Shown one piece after another: positions 25,641-36,804 of a stretch of 64,000 bases of DNA. The DNA is from Hemibagrus wyckioides (taxonomy: Eukaryota; Chordata; Actinopteri; Siluriformes; Bagridae). The notes beneath the pieces are model-generated. The model ran no database searches, had not been told where the DNA came from, and worked only from the letters and a program-made list of their open reading frames with translations. The translations under genes and the position numbers were made by a program. Positions within the stretch are counted from its first letter, which is position 1. Each line of letters begins with the position of its first letter. The stretch is from the NCBI RefSeq assembly GCF_019097595.1, contig NC_080710.1, positions 9,568,780 to 9,632,779 on the forward strand. Reading direction: 5' to 3'.

Positions 25641-27217
25641 ATTGAAATATAAAGGCAACCTTTACCCGAGTCTGCTGCTTCTGTGAATAACACCAGACTA
25701 CGTGAGAAAGAAGAATGTGCTTCCAGCTTTAAACTTACTGTTACACCTCACTGTTTCAAGATATGTGATACCCTTTCGTTCCTTTTCAGAAATGAGAGCA
25801 TGCAATAGTATCCAAAACCCCAAACAATCATCAAACATATCCATTACTGCAAAATTATTTGAGGAGTTTGTGTCTGTGTGAACAACTCTGATTAGCTTTG
25901 CTTCTTTAGTTTTGCTCTAAAGCTGTGAAGCTAATGAGAGTAGTTTTTAAAAATGTCGACTACATACATCGACTACGTTTTTTGGTAACAAAAATTAGTT
26001 GTGTACTACACACTATGCACTTACACTACTTATGTGCCAGTCTACCATCTAGTGTATGGATTTTACAAGAGCAGTATCATGTCAAGTGGAAGCATAAGCA
26101 GTTTCCCAGGCGAAGGCAAATGACCTCAAATGCAGGCAATGCAACGTTGCTAGCTTTTGGAAATAATGGTGTATTTTTAAGGTGTTGAAAGATAAAATCA
26201 CACAGCGGGGACTAATTTAAAAGATGTTTGGAAGACTTCTTGACCAACAGAGTGTTGTCAACCATTTTGAAATTTCTTCCACTACGCAAGCTTCTTCTTG
26301 TTAGTGTGTTTTCAGTGTGAACACATTTACACCACATGGGAGCGAGTACTGCACTATATGTGTTTTTGGTCGTACCTACTGTGTGCATTTTTTCCCCCAA
26401 CAAGCCGCTGCTTTAAGCAGTAACGTTTAAAACAAAAACACAACAAAAAAAAAAAAAAAGACACACAAGGTTTAGTTTTGATTGTGAGGATTCGTGATTT
26501 AAGTCACATATGCACAGACTCTAAATGCATAGCAGCTCTAGTTCCAAATCCATCACTAAAATTCTTACATTCCTCCTGTACACAAACTGCAAATAAAGTG
26601 CACTTAAAGGACTTCACATATGTACAAGCATTTGCCCCGTCTCCCAGTTTTCCCTTTCTAGTGTATTATTCTAATTTAATACCAAATGCTACAGTAATGT
26701 TTGGACTGTGTGGGAGAATTACAGAAAATTAAGCGTCAAAAACTGGTCGGCTCTTTCTAAATCCCATTGTTTTTAACTGAAAGCTCCCAATCACTTACCA
26801 AGTGTTATATATCACAGTAATGTTTTTGTTCAGGTTTTCTAATCTCTTTGTGTATTTTCTAGTTCATACAGGCAGCTCTGAATGAAAGAATGAACAGCGG
26901 CAGTGACTTTTTCCTCAGTATGTAACACTGACAGCATCTTAACCGATAAATCCAGTCGTACCTTAACACTATTTTTTTGAACTGTCTTCCAAAGACAGGT
27001 TTTCGGCTCGTCACCGTTGCACAAAAGAACAGTCCCTTTGGCCTGTCACAGATTGTCCTCTGTGCTTTATACCAGTTTCTCTCTATTCTGCAAGTCAGTG
27101 AGGTTTAAATGACCCCAGCTTCAGTCAGACTCCACACTGCAGTACAAGGTCAGCCACATCCTCGCCTCTACACCAATGTCAGGCCTACCATGTGTCTGAC
27201 CAGACAAGCACAGGTGC

Positions 27218-30200
27218 CTATAAAGTGCTCTCCAGTGTGTTATAGTTATCCTTGAAGTTCTTGAGCTCGAGGAAATGTTTGGGTCTTTTGCTGCGCTGGC
27301 CTGAAGAGGGCAAGTACGTGACCTGGATGGTGGAGGCTGAGGATGGGCCGGGTGAGCTCGTCAGGTCTTTAGCTGCTGACTGGTGCCGCTGGTTCAGGCT
27401 GCTGGTGCTGGAATGCACCTTCACACTGTGAAAGCAAATGATGAGTGTGAGTTAACGAAGGACGAATCCTGCTGCTGTGGAAGATCCCACATGGACGCCC
27501 TTTCTCCAGCGGATAATCTCACCTAAACACGCTGTGGTTATCCTAAAGACTCGTATTATTACTCATAGATTTTTAAACCTACTCTTGGAGGATGGGTTTC
27601 CTTTCATGTATATTGTTACGAAATCTGCTTTGTAACAATATCTTTCTACAATTAAAACGAAATTCATAGGAATTCAATTTCAATTCAACACCCGCTCAAA
27701 TGTTTTTGAATTCCTTTTCAGAATCTTGAGCAGGTCACCTCAACTTCGAGTTCAGCAAGTGACGATAAATCAACATAACAGTCAAGAATATGAACAGTAA
27801 ACAAAGCAGCACTTCTTAGCTCTAAGCTACACTATATTGCCAAAAGTATTCGCTCACCTGCCTTGACTCGTATATGAACTTAAGTGACATCCCATTCCTA
27901 ATCCATAGGGTTCAATATGACGTCGGTCCACCCTTTGCAGCTATAACAGTTTCAACTCTTCTGGGAAGGCTGTCCACAAGGTTTAGGAGTGTCTTTATGG
28001 GAATTTTTGACCATTCTTCCAGAAGCGCATTTGTGAGGTCACACACTGATGTTGGACGAGAAGGCCTGGCTCTCAGTCTCCGCTCTAATTCATCCCAAAG
28101 GTGTTCTATTGGGTTGAGGTCAGGACTCTGTGCAGGCCAGTCAAGTTCATCCACACCAGACTCTGTCATCCATGTCTTTATGGACCTTGCTTTGTGCACT
28201 GGTGCACAGTCATGTTGGAAGAGGAAGGGGCCAGCTCCAAACTGTTCCCACAAAGTTGGGAGCATGGAATTGTCCAAAATGTCTTGGTATGCTGAAGCAT
28301 TCAGAGTTCCTTTCACTGGAACTAAGGGGCCAAGCCCAGCTCCTGAAAAACAACCCCACACCATAATCCCCCCTCCACCAAACTTTACACTTGGCACAAT
28401 GCAGTCAGACAAGTACCGTTCTCCTGGCAACCGCCAAACCCAGACTCGTCCATCAGATTGCCCGATGGAGAAGCGCGATTCGTCACTCCAGAGAACGCGT
28501 CTCCACTGCTCTAGAGTCCAGTGGTGGCGTGCTTTACATCACTGCATCCGATGCTTTGCATTGCACTTGGTGATGTATGGCTTGGATGCAGCTGCTCGGC
28601 CATGGAAACCCATTCCATGAGGCTCTCTGCGCACTGTTCTTGAGCTAATCTGAAGGCCACATGAAGTTTGGAGGTCTGTAGCGATGGACTCTGCAGAAAG
28701 TTGGCGACCTCTTCGCACTATGCGCCTCAGCATCCGCTGACCCCGCTCCATCAGTTTACGTGGCCTACCACTTCGTGGCTGAGTTGCTGTCGTTCCCAAA
28801 CACTTCCACGTTCTTATAATACAGCTGACAGTTGACTGTGGAATATTTAGGAGCGAGGAAATTTCACAACTGGATTTGTTGCACAGGTGGCATCCTATCA
28901 CAGTTCCACGCTGGAATTCACTGAGCTCCTGAGAGCGACCCATTCTTTCACAAATGTTTGTAAAAACAGTCTGCATGCCTAGGTGCTTGATTTTATACAC
29001 CTGTGGCCATGGAAGTGATTGGAACACCTGATTCTGATTATTTGGATGGGTGAGTGAATACTTTTGGCAATATAGTGTATATATACACACACATTTCCCT
29101 ACAATCTTTTAACATGCAGACATATTAGCTTGTTAACTATAACACTCACTCAACAGTTCCCCTTTGTCAGTGTTTGTAGCACTTTGTAGCACAAACACAC
29201 AGAGGCTGAGAATGGTGTACACTGAATGCAGTGTTTATCATTAAAAATCTTGTACAAAAAGAGAGGTCACTCCTGTCCTGTAAGTGAACTTAACCTTCTA
29301 TACAGGTCATAAAATGTATTAAATGTGTATCCTCTGAATGGGACACCCTGCATATCACCTTCACAGATCTGTGTGGAAATAATGCTCACATTGTGACTTG
29401 AATTTTTTCTCAGGAAGAGACTGGACAGGTTACTATGCCACCATGTGGTGCTAAAATGAAACAATCAAAAACTGACTAAACTACAAACAGAACTCACAAG
29501 TCAGTGATGTATAAAACACAAAGATCTTCATTATTATGATATTAACTGTGGAAACAGTTCGTCCTTTTATCGGTTACTGTATTCACCAATGTAACTGAAT
29601 GCAGTTTGTTACTGTGTGTGATTGAGAAACAGAACTCACATGGCAGCAAGCTCGGACAAGTCTTCTTTATATCTGAGGAATTCAGCTTCGCCGAACGCCT
29701 GCCAAGAAAAAAATATATTATAATTTCAATATAACCTGTATAAAGTCTGATAAAAGGTAAATAGCTGCCTATATGTATCGTGTTAGTAATAATTAAAAGC
29801 CTATTTTATTCATACATAGGATCTTTAAAACCTATCCTATCACACTGTGGCTGGGTCGGGGAAACAGCTGAAGAAAAAAAATCAGCTTTTGGTCAACACT
29901 GATTTTTAATTGCCAGTAATATACGACTTTAAGAATCCATTGAAACATTTCAGTACAGTTTCCTTGAAGATCACAGCCAGTTTCACAAACACAAGGGTAA
30001 AAACAGTCAGTCTGATTAAAGGCTGATTTATACTTTTTATTTTATTTATTTTGGAAACTGTTTACACAAGATGGCTGCCACACATATCCTGCAATCATCT
30101 GGCTTGTGCACTAATATCCTCAGAAATGAACATGACACAGTGTCCCCACCTGACTACACTGACATAGTGTTTCAAATTGTATACTTCTGTACTGTTCTGT

Positions 30201-33200
30201 GAATTCTTGTGTACTAACAGTTTTACAACAAGTGACTGAATTTCAAAATCCTCTTCTACCCAGCAAGAAGTGCATTTAGTGTACCAGTCATCTATATATT
30301 CCGTTTAGCAATAGAAGGTCAAAGTTCTCTGTTTTGAGATGCAGCTCAGTGACAACGATCACAGTCACTGCAGGAAGTTTTAAAAAGAGACGGCGCTCAT
30401 CGGTGTGTTTATCCTCACTGTGCGTGAAGTTGCTAAACATTACATATTTGACTTGCAAATCAGATGGGCAGAGATGTTTGGACTCTGATGTGCCATCTAT
30501 CGGACACTTGATTTAATCCTCCAGACATACAAACTGTATTCAAACGATTGTGGTAAAAGTACCACTCATGTAGGATCAGCATGTGCATGTACACGTGGTG
30601 AAAGTACAGTATATTTGTACCTTAAAACTTTGCTAGCTAGTGTCAGAATAAAGAGCAACATATTCCAGATCCTAAACAAAAGTAGATTCTGATTTTAGTG
30701 TAATATTACTGCATATTAATTTTGTTGCACATGCACAGAAATGGCAAAACACTAAACTGATTTCAAAGGTGAATCAGAATATACAGTAGGGAGAGTGCAT
30801 TGAAATCTTACAGAAACTAAGTATTTTGAAATATTTACTCCTTCACAAACAGTCAGATTTTCCTCACGTCTAATCTGTTCTACTGAAGCATGTGATCAGA
30901 AGACATTCTGAAGGATATGATCCAAAATGGATCACAAGGATTTGCACAAATATATAGAGTCCATGCAGCTCAAAAGCACACTGCCATTAAAGTGAAAAGG
31001 AGACAGACCAAATATTAGAATCTGAAATTAATAGAATTTCAAAGATTCTACTTTTCACTCAAGTTGTTGTCAGTAATATTATTTGTAATGGAAGGTGTAA
31101 TAAATTAGAAAAGAAAGCATTTTTACTAGTGGTCTCAGACTTTTGGACCCTACTGTAGTTAGACCCACAGCATTTTGGTAAAATATTACTATCATTTGTA
31201 ATAATAACATTTAACAGGAAAGAACGCACTGGGCCAAGGTATTTATCTACACTATCACTTCATTTTATCTTTGAAGATATCTGCCACTTCTGTTATATTT
31301 CCCCCATTCCCTTCATAGTGTTATAGTTTATTTAAAAATTAGTCTTGTCACACACTCTCACTCACTCAAACACACACACACACACACCGCAGTGCCGTGA
31401 CGAGCGTTGTCGTAGCCCTCCAGCAGGCGGTCGATGAGGCTGCTGTGGCTGGTTTTGATCAGCGAGTGAGAATTGCGTAGGTCCAGCAGCCATTTCCTGT
31501 AGCAAGGGCCCGTCAGAGCACTGGGGCTGCGGGCCAGATCAGGAGAAACGATGTCTACGTGTATGAGAGATAGAGATGACAAAGCAAATCAGACACAACA
31601 GAAACGAAGCTACACACACACACATCACTGCACACATCCCAGTTTTAATGCTGCACTCAGGAACCACTGTAAGTTTCTAATGCTCTGAAATAGAATGAAT
31701 GAATGTGATAATATTGCGTCTGTGCCGGTATGAAATCTATAAAGCTTTTTAAACTGCATGGAATACTTCTGTTTAATCAAGTGCAACATAAAGCAGAATA
31801 ATAAGCAACCTAACTGAAAAAAATATTTTAGTTCAAACTAGGAGTCTATATGTCCCTGGAGTACTGATGAAAGTTTGTGAACTCTCTGGAAAGGAACCTA
31901 TTTATGTACGAATGGATCTGAAATGATTTAGATCATAACACAAAAAGGTCAAATTATTTAACAAACTTGCCACGAAGGTGTTAAGACAGAGATCTGGAAT
32001 GTATTTATATCTAGATGCTCAAGTTTTCCTTTAAAAAACTCAACACTGTTTGAACTTTACAAATTTTATTACCTTAATAATGGAATCAGGTTTTAAATAA
32101 AGTACATGAATTTATGCAAATGCAAGTACAACTATTTATCAAACTGGAACATTAATAACTTAGTAAACTACAGTACTATGTCTCCAAGTACAAAAACACC
32201 TGAACAACCTGCAAGGAGAGCTAATGAGACAGCTAGTGTAAACGATTCAGGTGCACTTAAATCACACTGAAAATGTCAAGCCAAAAAAGGAAATAAACAC
32301 AGAAATAAAACAAGCAACAAAAAAGGTGCAGACTTTAGCAAACAAACTCAATGTGAAAACATAACATTCTCGAGACCATTACAAATGTGTTAAACTTCAT
32401 ATGTGAAGATTTATGGCAAAACCCTGAGAATGGCAAGACCTGCCAAAACAATAACAACAACAACAACAACAAAAACCATAGGGGCTCTTACCAGCGTCTC
32501 TGATGGCATCCAGAGCTTGCATTCTGTACAGGTAGTTATAACAGCCTGCAAACACACACACAAACACATACATTAAAGGAAGCTTATTACCGAAATATCA
32601 CTATAACTGCACAGTTTTGATTGACAGTTTCTGCTCTGCTGTATCAATAATAAGAAAGTTATAAATATGAAACAGGGATAATCAATCAGAGCTGGAAGCC
32701 ACTATCTTACTGTTCTCCAAGCTGCATGAAGTATGCTTTACTTTTTGTGAACCAAAAAAGCAAGTCATAAATAAAAGCTGACCATTAGGCCATCTGTTTG
32801 AGATCACCGAAATTATTTATCTTCTATTAAGCACTACTGTGGTGGTCCAGTGGCAGGATCCCATGCTCTCACCCCTGCAGCCCAAGTTCAATTCCCAGGA
32901 AGGGAACCAACCCTCTTGGTTCCAGTCTCAAGCCTGGATAAAATGGAAAGGTTGTGCAAGAATGGGCATCTGGGGTAAAGTCTGCGCCATATCAAAATAC
33001 ATGGACCGGATGATCCGCTGTGGCAACCCCAAACAGGGAGAAGCGGAAGGACAACAAGAACATCATTAACGTCTATTGTATCTGCACTAGTAACGTTTTC
33101 ACGCTGGGGCGTGTCTCTAGAACCTTTTTACTGAGGCACAACTGTTTCCTATTCATTCAGTGTTATCTTTTATATCATTTGAATTATTAAAACATGAAGG

Positions 33201-34546
33201 CTGACTGTAACACCAGCAGATGAGAAAACACATCTTCAAGTCAGACGCCTCGTCCCCACAGATATTACTAGAAAAGTATTTGTGTAAAATTCTCGGGTGG
33301 ACCTGTTTCCAGGTGACGTTTACTGACTTCTCCCAGAAATAAGGAAAATGTCGAGTCAAGAAGAAGCTTTATTGTCATTTCAACCATATATAGCTGACGC
33401 ACTACATAGTGAAACGTTTCTCCAGGACCCTGGTGCTACACAAACAACATAACATATAGCTACAGAACAGAAACAACAACAACAGAGCTTGGGACAAAGG
33501 TTTGTCCTAGCTACATAAAGTACAACATGTGTAACCCGTGCAAAGACAAGACAGTGCAGAAAGAAAAACAACACAGGACACACCGAAAAAAACATGTGCA
33601 ACAAAATAAAATGGAACGTGCAATACCGAGAAAATGTAAAACCGGGTATCTAATAACATATGTTTGGAAACATATACATATTATATATATATATATATAT
33701 AGCAGCATGACAGTATGAACTGTGCAAAAATGCAGAAGCAGCGGTTGAACTAGTGTAATGTAAACGCATGTAATGTGTTTCATGCTCTTCTGCTGGTGTT
33801 CCAGTCAGCCTCCATGTTTTATTAATTCAAATGATGTAAAAGATAATACTGAATGAATAGGAAAGGTTTGTGCCTCATTATAAACAGTCTAGAGATTTCC
33901 TCACCATTTGGCCCGCGATGCTTCAGCCTGTCGTCGTCGTGTGACAGCAGCCGAGGCTCATAGCGGATATTATTCACTTTACACAGCCGAGACTCAATCT
34001 CCTCTTTCAGCTCCTGCAAACAGGTTCATAAATCCAGATCATGTATTATTATGATTATTATGAACACCAATACTGTAGTTAAGCAGGTGTGGCAGCTCCT
34101 TCACCTTTGGGGCGTTGTGTCCCACCGGGGCGTGCGGTCCTCTGCGGGACTTCATAGCAAACCTCATAATCTGCCTCTTCACAAAAATAAACAACAACAC
34201 AAACACCTGAAACACACGAGAGAGGACATCAGCGAAATGCTAGCTTACCCGAGCTGCACTACCACCTCACAACTGAACACTCATCTCACTTCTCTCACGT
34301 GGACATTAAACTACCCTGTAACTGAATACAAATTGTCCGTGTATGTGCTTTTCAGCTATATTGTATTTGACTTACAAAAAGAAAACAAAAACGAAAGAAA
34401 TGAAGAGAAAAGGAAACCCGCGCGCACGCGCACAAACAAACTAGCTTGTGGCCTGTTAGCCACCTAGCTGGCTAGTTCCTTACCAGGCTCCCGTAGGCCA
34501 TAACGAGCACTACATTTACTCCCGACAGGGGCGAGTCTTTGTTCAT
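27218..34546 (-). CDS. c1orf43: C1orf43 (NICE-3) orthologue
   Basis: Seven coding exons on the minus strand, in transcript order: 34546-34484, 34206-34105, 34013-33905, 32545-32492, 31554-31388, 29698-29640, 27425-27218 (stop TAG). The joined frame gives 253 residues, the same as human C1orf43. A single membrane segment lies near the N-terminus ([15 protein letters not shown], continued by VFVLLFIFV, residues about 7-30), followed by a basic stretch ([20 protein letters not shown]). The middle carries [18 protein letters not shown] and [11 protein letters not shown], and the end [19 protein letters not shown] is almost identical to human. The human protein is found at Golgi and mitochondria and was reported to support phagocytosis; the mechanism is unclear. 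In human it sits head-to-head with UBAP2L; that gene is not seen here. Intron 6 contains a Tc1 element, intron 3 a SINE. Confidence 0.96.
27830..29077 (-). mobile_element. Nearly intact Tc1-like transposon, family A
   Basis: A 1,248-bp element lies in the last intron of c1orf43. Its 29-bp inverted ends (27830-27858 starting CACTATATTGCCAAAAG; 29049-29077) differ at one position, and it is flanked on both sides by the TA that Tc1 elements duplicate. It carries one transposase frame on the minus strand, described separately. The high similarity of the ends and a single visible stop suggest a rather recent insertion. Confidence 0.95.
27912..28943 (-). pseudogene. Tc1 transposase with one in-frame stop
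   Basis: The frame starts at ATG 28943 ([18 protein letters not shown]) and stays in one phase for 344 codons to its natural stop at 27912; the family length is about 340. The N-terminal half has the paired helix-turn-helix region ([18 protein letters not shown]) and an AT-hook-like GRPRK. The catalytic triad is visible: D154 (WSDESRF), D245 (FQHDCAPVH) and E280 ([10 protein letters not shown]), a DD34E spacing. The C-terminus has [10 protein letters not shown]. One TGA at 28539-28541 (codon 135) interrupts it just before the catalytic domain, so the copy should not make a full protein. It is transcribed in the same direction as its host gene. Confidence 0.93.
31360..31387. repeat. (CA)n next to a splice donor
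   Basis: A short CA-rich run (CACTCACTCAAACACACAC) directly abuts the donor of c1orf43 exon 5 at 31388; on the minus strand the donor GTGTGTGTG is part of the repeat. Confidence 0.7.
32838..33062 (+). mobile_element. tRNA-derived SINE
   Basis: The left part resembles a tRNA gene: an A-box-like GTCCAGTGGCAGGATCCC and a B-box AAGTTCAATTCCC (32884-32896). The right part ends with GATCCGCTGTGGCAACCCC, a tail found in V-SINE/DANA-type elements of ostariophysan fishes. It lies in c1orf43 intron 3, opposite to the gene. It would be copied by a LINE reverse transcriptase. Confidence 0.7.
33358..33790. repeat. Teleost interspersed repeat
   Basis: GCTTTATTGTCATTTCAACC, TAGTGAAACGTTTCTCCAGG and GACCCTGGTGCTACA belong to a repeat found often in fish genomes. 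It ends near an (AT)n run at 33679-33701. It is in c1orf43 intron 3. Confidence 0.55.
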
Positions 34547-34700
34547 TTTCGCAAATGTTTCTAACACACTCCTGCGTTCAAAATTCCAAACTATCTATTT
34601 TGACTTTCATGGCAGAAGCTCAAAAAGGCCACAAAATCGACGCTCCGCCCGCTTTCCGGAGCGGACGCTCGTACATTGTTGACAAACACCTGAGGTCTTC
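34547..34700 (-). promoter_or_regulatory. c1orf43: Probable c1orf43 promoter
   Basis: Just upstream of the start codon on the minus strand is a small GC-rich patch (34640-34670) holding a GC box (CTCCGCCC) and TTTCCGGAG, an ETS-like site. There is no TATA box. A (TTC)n run lies immediately further upstream. Confidence 0.55.
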
Positions 34701-34706
34701 TTCGTC

Positions 34707-34742
34707 GTTTCGCTTCTTCTTCTTCTTCTTCTTCTTCTTCAT
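34707..34742. repeat. (TTC)n microsatellite
   Basis: About 12 TTC units upstream of the c1orf43 promoter. Confidence 0.9.
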
Positions 34743-35026
34743 CTTCTGTGGGTTTTATGGCGATTTGCAAACCAACGTTTAGTTGCATAGCGCCACCTCC
34801 TGTGCTGGAGTGTGAAGAGACTGCAGTGTAGACTTAAATGATAGATTGTTATATCCACACTTTCTAATGAATTTAATAACAGCCTTTATCATTTTTCCTT
34901 TAAATTTCTTTACATTTAAAATACTTGCAACTACCTCCAGCTGTCAACATTGCTCTGTGTATTTCTTTCCTTTCCTATAAATATTTGGGACACATTAACA
35001 ACATGTTCATCCGTTTCTGTTATACG

Positions 35027-36520
35027 TCATATTTTACATAGTCCTGTATTGTGCTTCCATATTAGGTAAAGCATCGAATTAAGACTCATATGACTCATCC
35101 TTAGACAAACAAATATGACCTGTTGTTCTCTTCCTAAGTTTTGTTTAAGTTTTATACTATTTTGCATATTTAAAAAAATGTCAAGCTTACAGTGTCTTAC
35201 AGTGATTCCAAAACTTCTGCCATTCAATTTTACTAGTGATGTTTTATCTTTATGACCTAATTATTAGGAGTTTCTAGTTTGAGTGATTATTTGGTCATTT
35301 TGTCAGTCTTTAATTTTTCATTTCCTGGCACTCCAATGTGTGTTGGTATCCATTCACCATGAACTACAATTCCTGACTGTTTTAGTCTGTACAGTATAAT
35401 CATCATTTCTGTAATGATGTCATGGCAACATGGTAGTAGATGTTTGAAGGCTAAAAAGAGATGCCACAGAGTGTGATGTCACAGAGATGCCACAGAATGT
35501 GATGTCACAGAGATGCCACAGAGTGTGATGTCACAGAGATGCCACAGAGTGTGATGTCACAGAGATGACACAGAGTGTGATGTCACAGAGACAGAGTGTG
35601 ATGTCACAGAGATGCCACAGAGTGTGATGTCACAGAGATGCCACAGAGTGTGATGTCACAGAGATGCCACAGAGTGTGATGTCACAGAGATGCCACAGAG
35701 TGTGATGTCACAGAGATGACACAGAGTGTGATGTCACAGAGATGACACAGAGTGTGATGTCACAGAGACAGAGTGTGATGTCACAGAGATGCCACAGAGT
35801 GTGATGTCACAGAGATGACACAGAGTGTGATGTCACAGAGACAGTGTGATGTCACAGAGATGACACAGAGTGTGATGTCACAGAGATGCCACAGTCACAT
35901 TACAACTCTGTTTAGCTTCACTTCACTCTACCCAATTTTAAATTCTAGTATGCAGGATACTGATCCTGTTCACCCTGTCTTGGATTTAAGTGTACAGTAA
36001 AAAGTGCATAATAAACAATAAAATATGTTATAACAATGAATATATTGAACGTATAATGAATATATTGTTCAACACTTAATATCACTTTTATTTATAGTTA
36101 TATTTATAATTCACTTACAGATTTATTGGTGAAAAACTGTACTATATAAAATATTTTTTTACAGTAATTTCCTGTTCCTTCTAAACAAATCTTAACCCTA
36201 TACCATTAGTTGTTTCCCAACTTTCTTCAAGTACAGACTTTTCTGGATGAACCAATCTATAACCCTTTACGTTAAGCCAATATGCCATGGTTCAACTCCA
36301 CCTGCATTGAGGCAGTCAGTGTTGCTTTAACAGCACCCATAATACACCTTAGTGCTTGAACTTGTTTAATATCTAATCTTTTAAATACTGTTGAAGATGC
36401 AGCTCCATATACAAGATTCAAGTCCATACAAACCGTCCATAATCTATTACAGAGTGAAGGATTGCACAATATACACCCAGCTCTGTTGTTTGTCTGCTCT
36501 TTATCCATGTCCTGATACAC
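35027..36520 (-). mobile_element. Old LINE (RNase H-bearing, I-like) remnant
   Basis: Three blocks on the minus strand follow the order of the C-terminal part of a LINE ORF2. Block 1 (36520-36272) has 'DLNLVYGAASSTVFKRLDI' and 'VQALRCIMGAVKAT', like the reverse-transcriptase thumb (YGS....L..LD..HHQALR...GAFR). Block 2 (about 35440-35290) has WIPTHIGVPGNEKLKTDK, like the RNase H end (W.PAHVG..GNE.AD..AK). Block 3 (35227-35027) has LRMSHMSLNSMLYLIWKH followed by TGLCK, like the terminal tail of the same proteins. Frames are broken. Reverse transcriptase plus RNase H suggests the I/Nimb group. A 26-bp minisatellite sits between blocks 1 and 2. Confidence 0.75.
35457..35894. repeat. 26-bp minisatellite inside the LINE remnant
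   Basis: About 17 tandem copies of a 26-bp unit (AGAGATGCCACAGAGTGTGA followed by TGTCAC), with some units carrying GATGACAC and several shortened to 21 or 19 bp. Each unit contains GTGATGTCAC, one base off a palindrome and close to a CRE half-site arrangement. Confidence 0.97.
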
Positions 36521-36727
36521 ACCTCTTTAAATGTAATCCTTTTTACACTTCTGTTCAATAAAATCAACATGGTACGTTTGGTATCAACTATATTTGAATT
36601 TGTTCACCTTTTCCAGTGGTTATTATAAAGAAATACAGTTTCATATTTTCTGCCACCCTTGTCCTAGTAAAAAAACTGACGGGATGTTTGTGTTAGAGAG
36701 AAGAAGACCTGGTCCTGTGATCATTTT

Positions 36728-36741
36728 CTTCTTCTTCTTCT

Positions 36742-36775
<34 letters not shown>

Positions 36776-36804
36776 TTTCTTCTTCTTCTTCTTCTTCTTC
36801 TTCT
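36728..36804. repeat. (CTT)n tract
   Basis: A pyrimidine run of about 77 bases, nearly pure CTT with a single CTC and a short T-run interruption. Confidence 0.97.

Larger units (their letters stand above)
23076..27217. other. Intergenic region between convergent tuft1 and c1orf43
   Basis: No coding exon was found. SNX27, which follows TUFT1 in human, is not visible here. The stretch holds the three interspersed repeats listed separately (24.0, 24.9 and 25.4 kb). The c1orf43 3' UTR extends left from 27218; a minus-strand ATTAAA near 26674 is a weak candidate for its polyadenylation signal. Confidence 0.5.

Noticed and set aside
27874..28620. Plus-strand open frame of 248 codons
   Set aside because: It is antisense to the Tc1 transposase, which has the catalytic motifs on the minus strand.
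32838..32900. A possible tRNA gene
   Set aside because: The A- and B-box-like motifs belong to a SINE with a non-tRNA tail; no proper acceptor stem can be drawn.
35457..35894. A CRISPR-like array
   Set aside because: Units are contiguous with no unique spacers, and the genome is vertebrate; it is a minisatellite.
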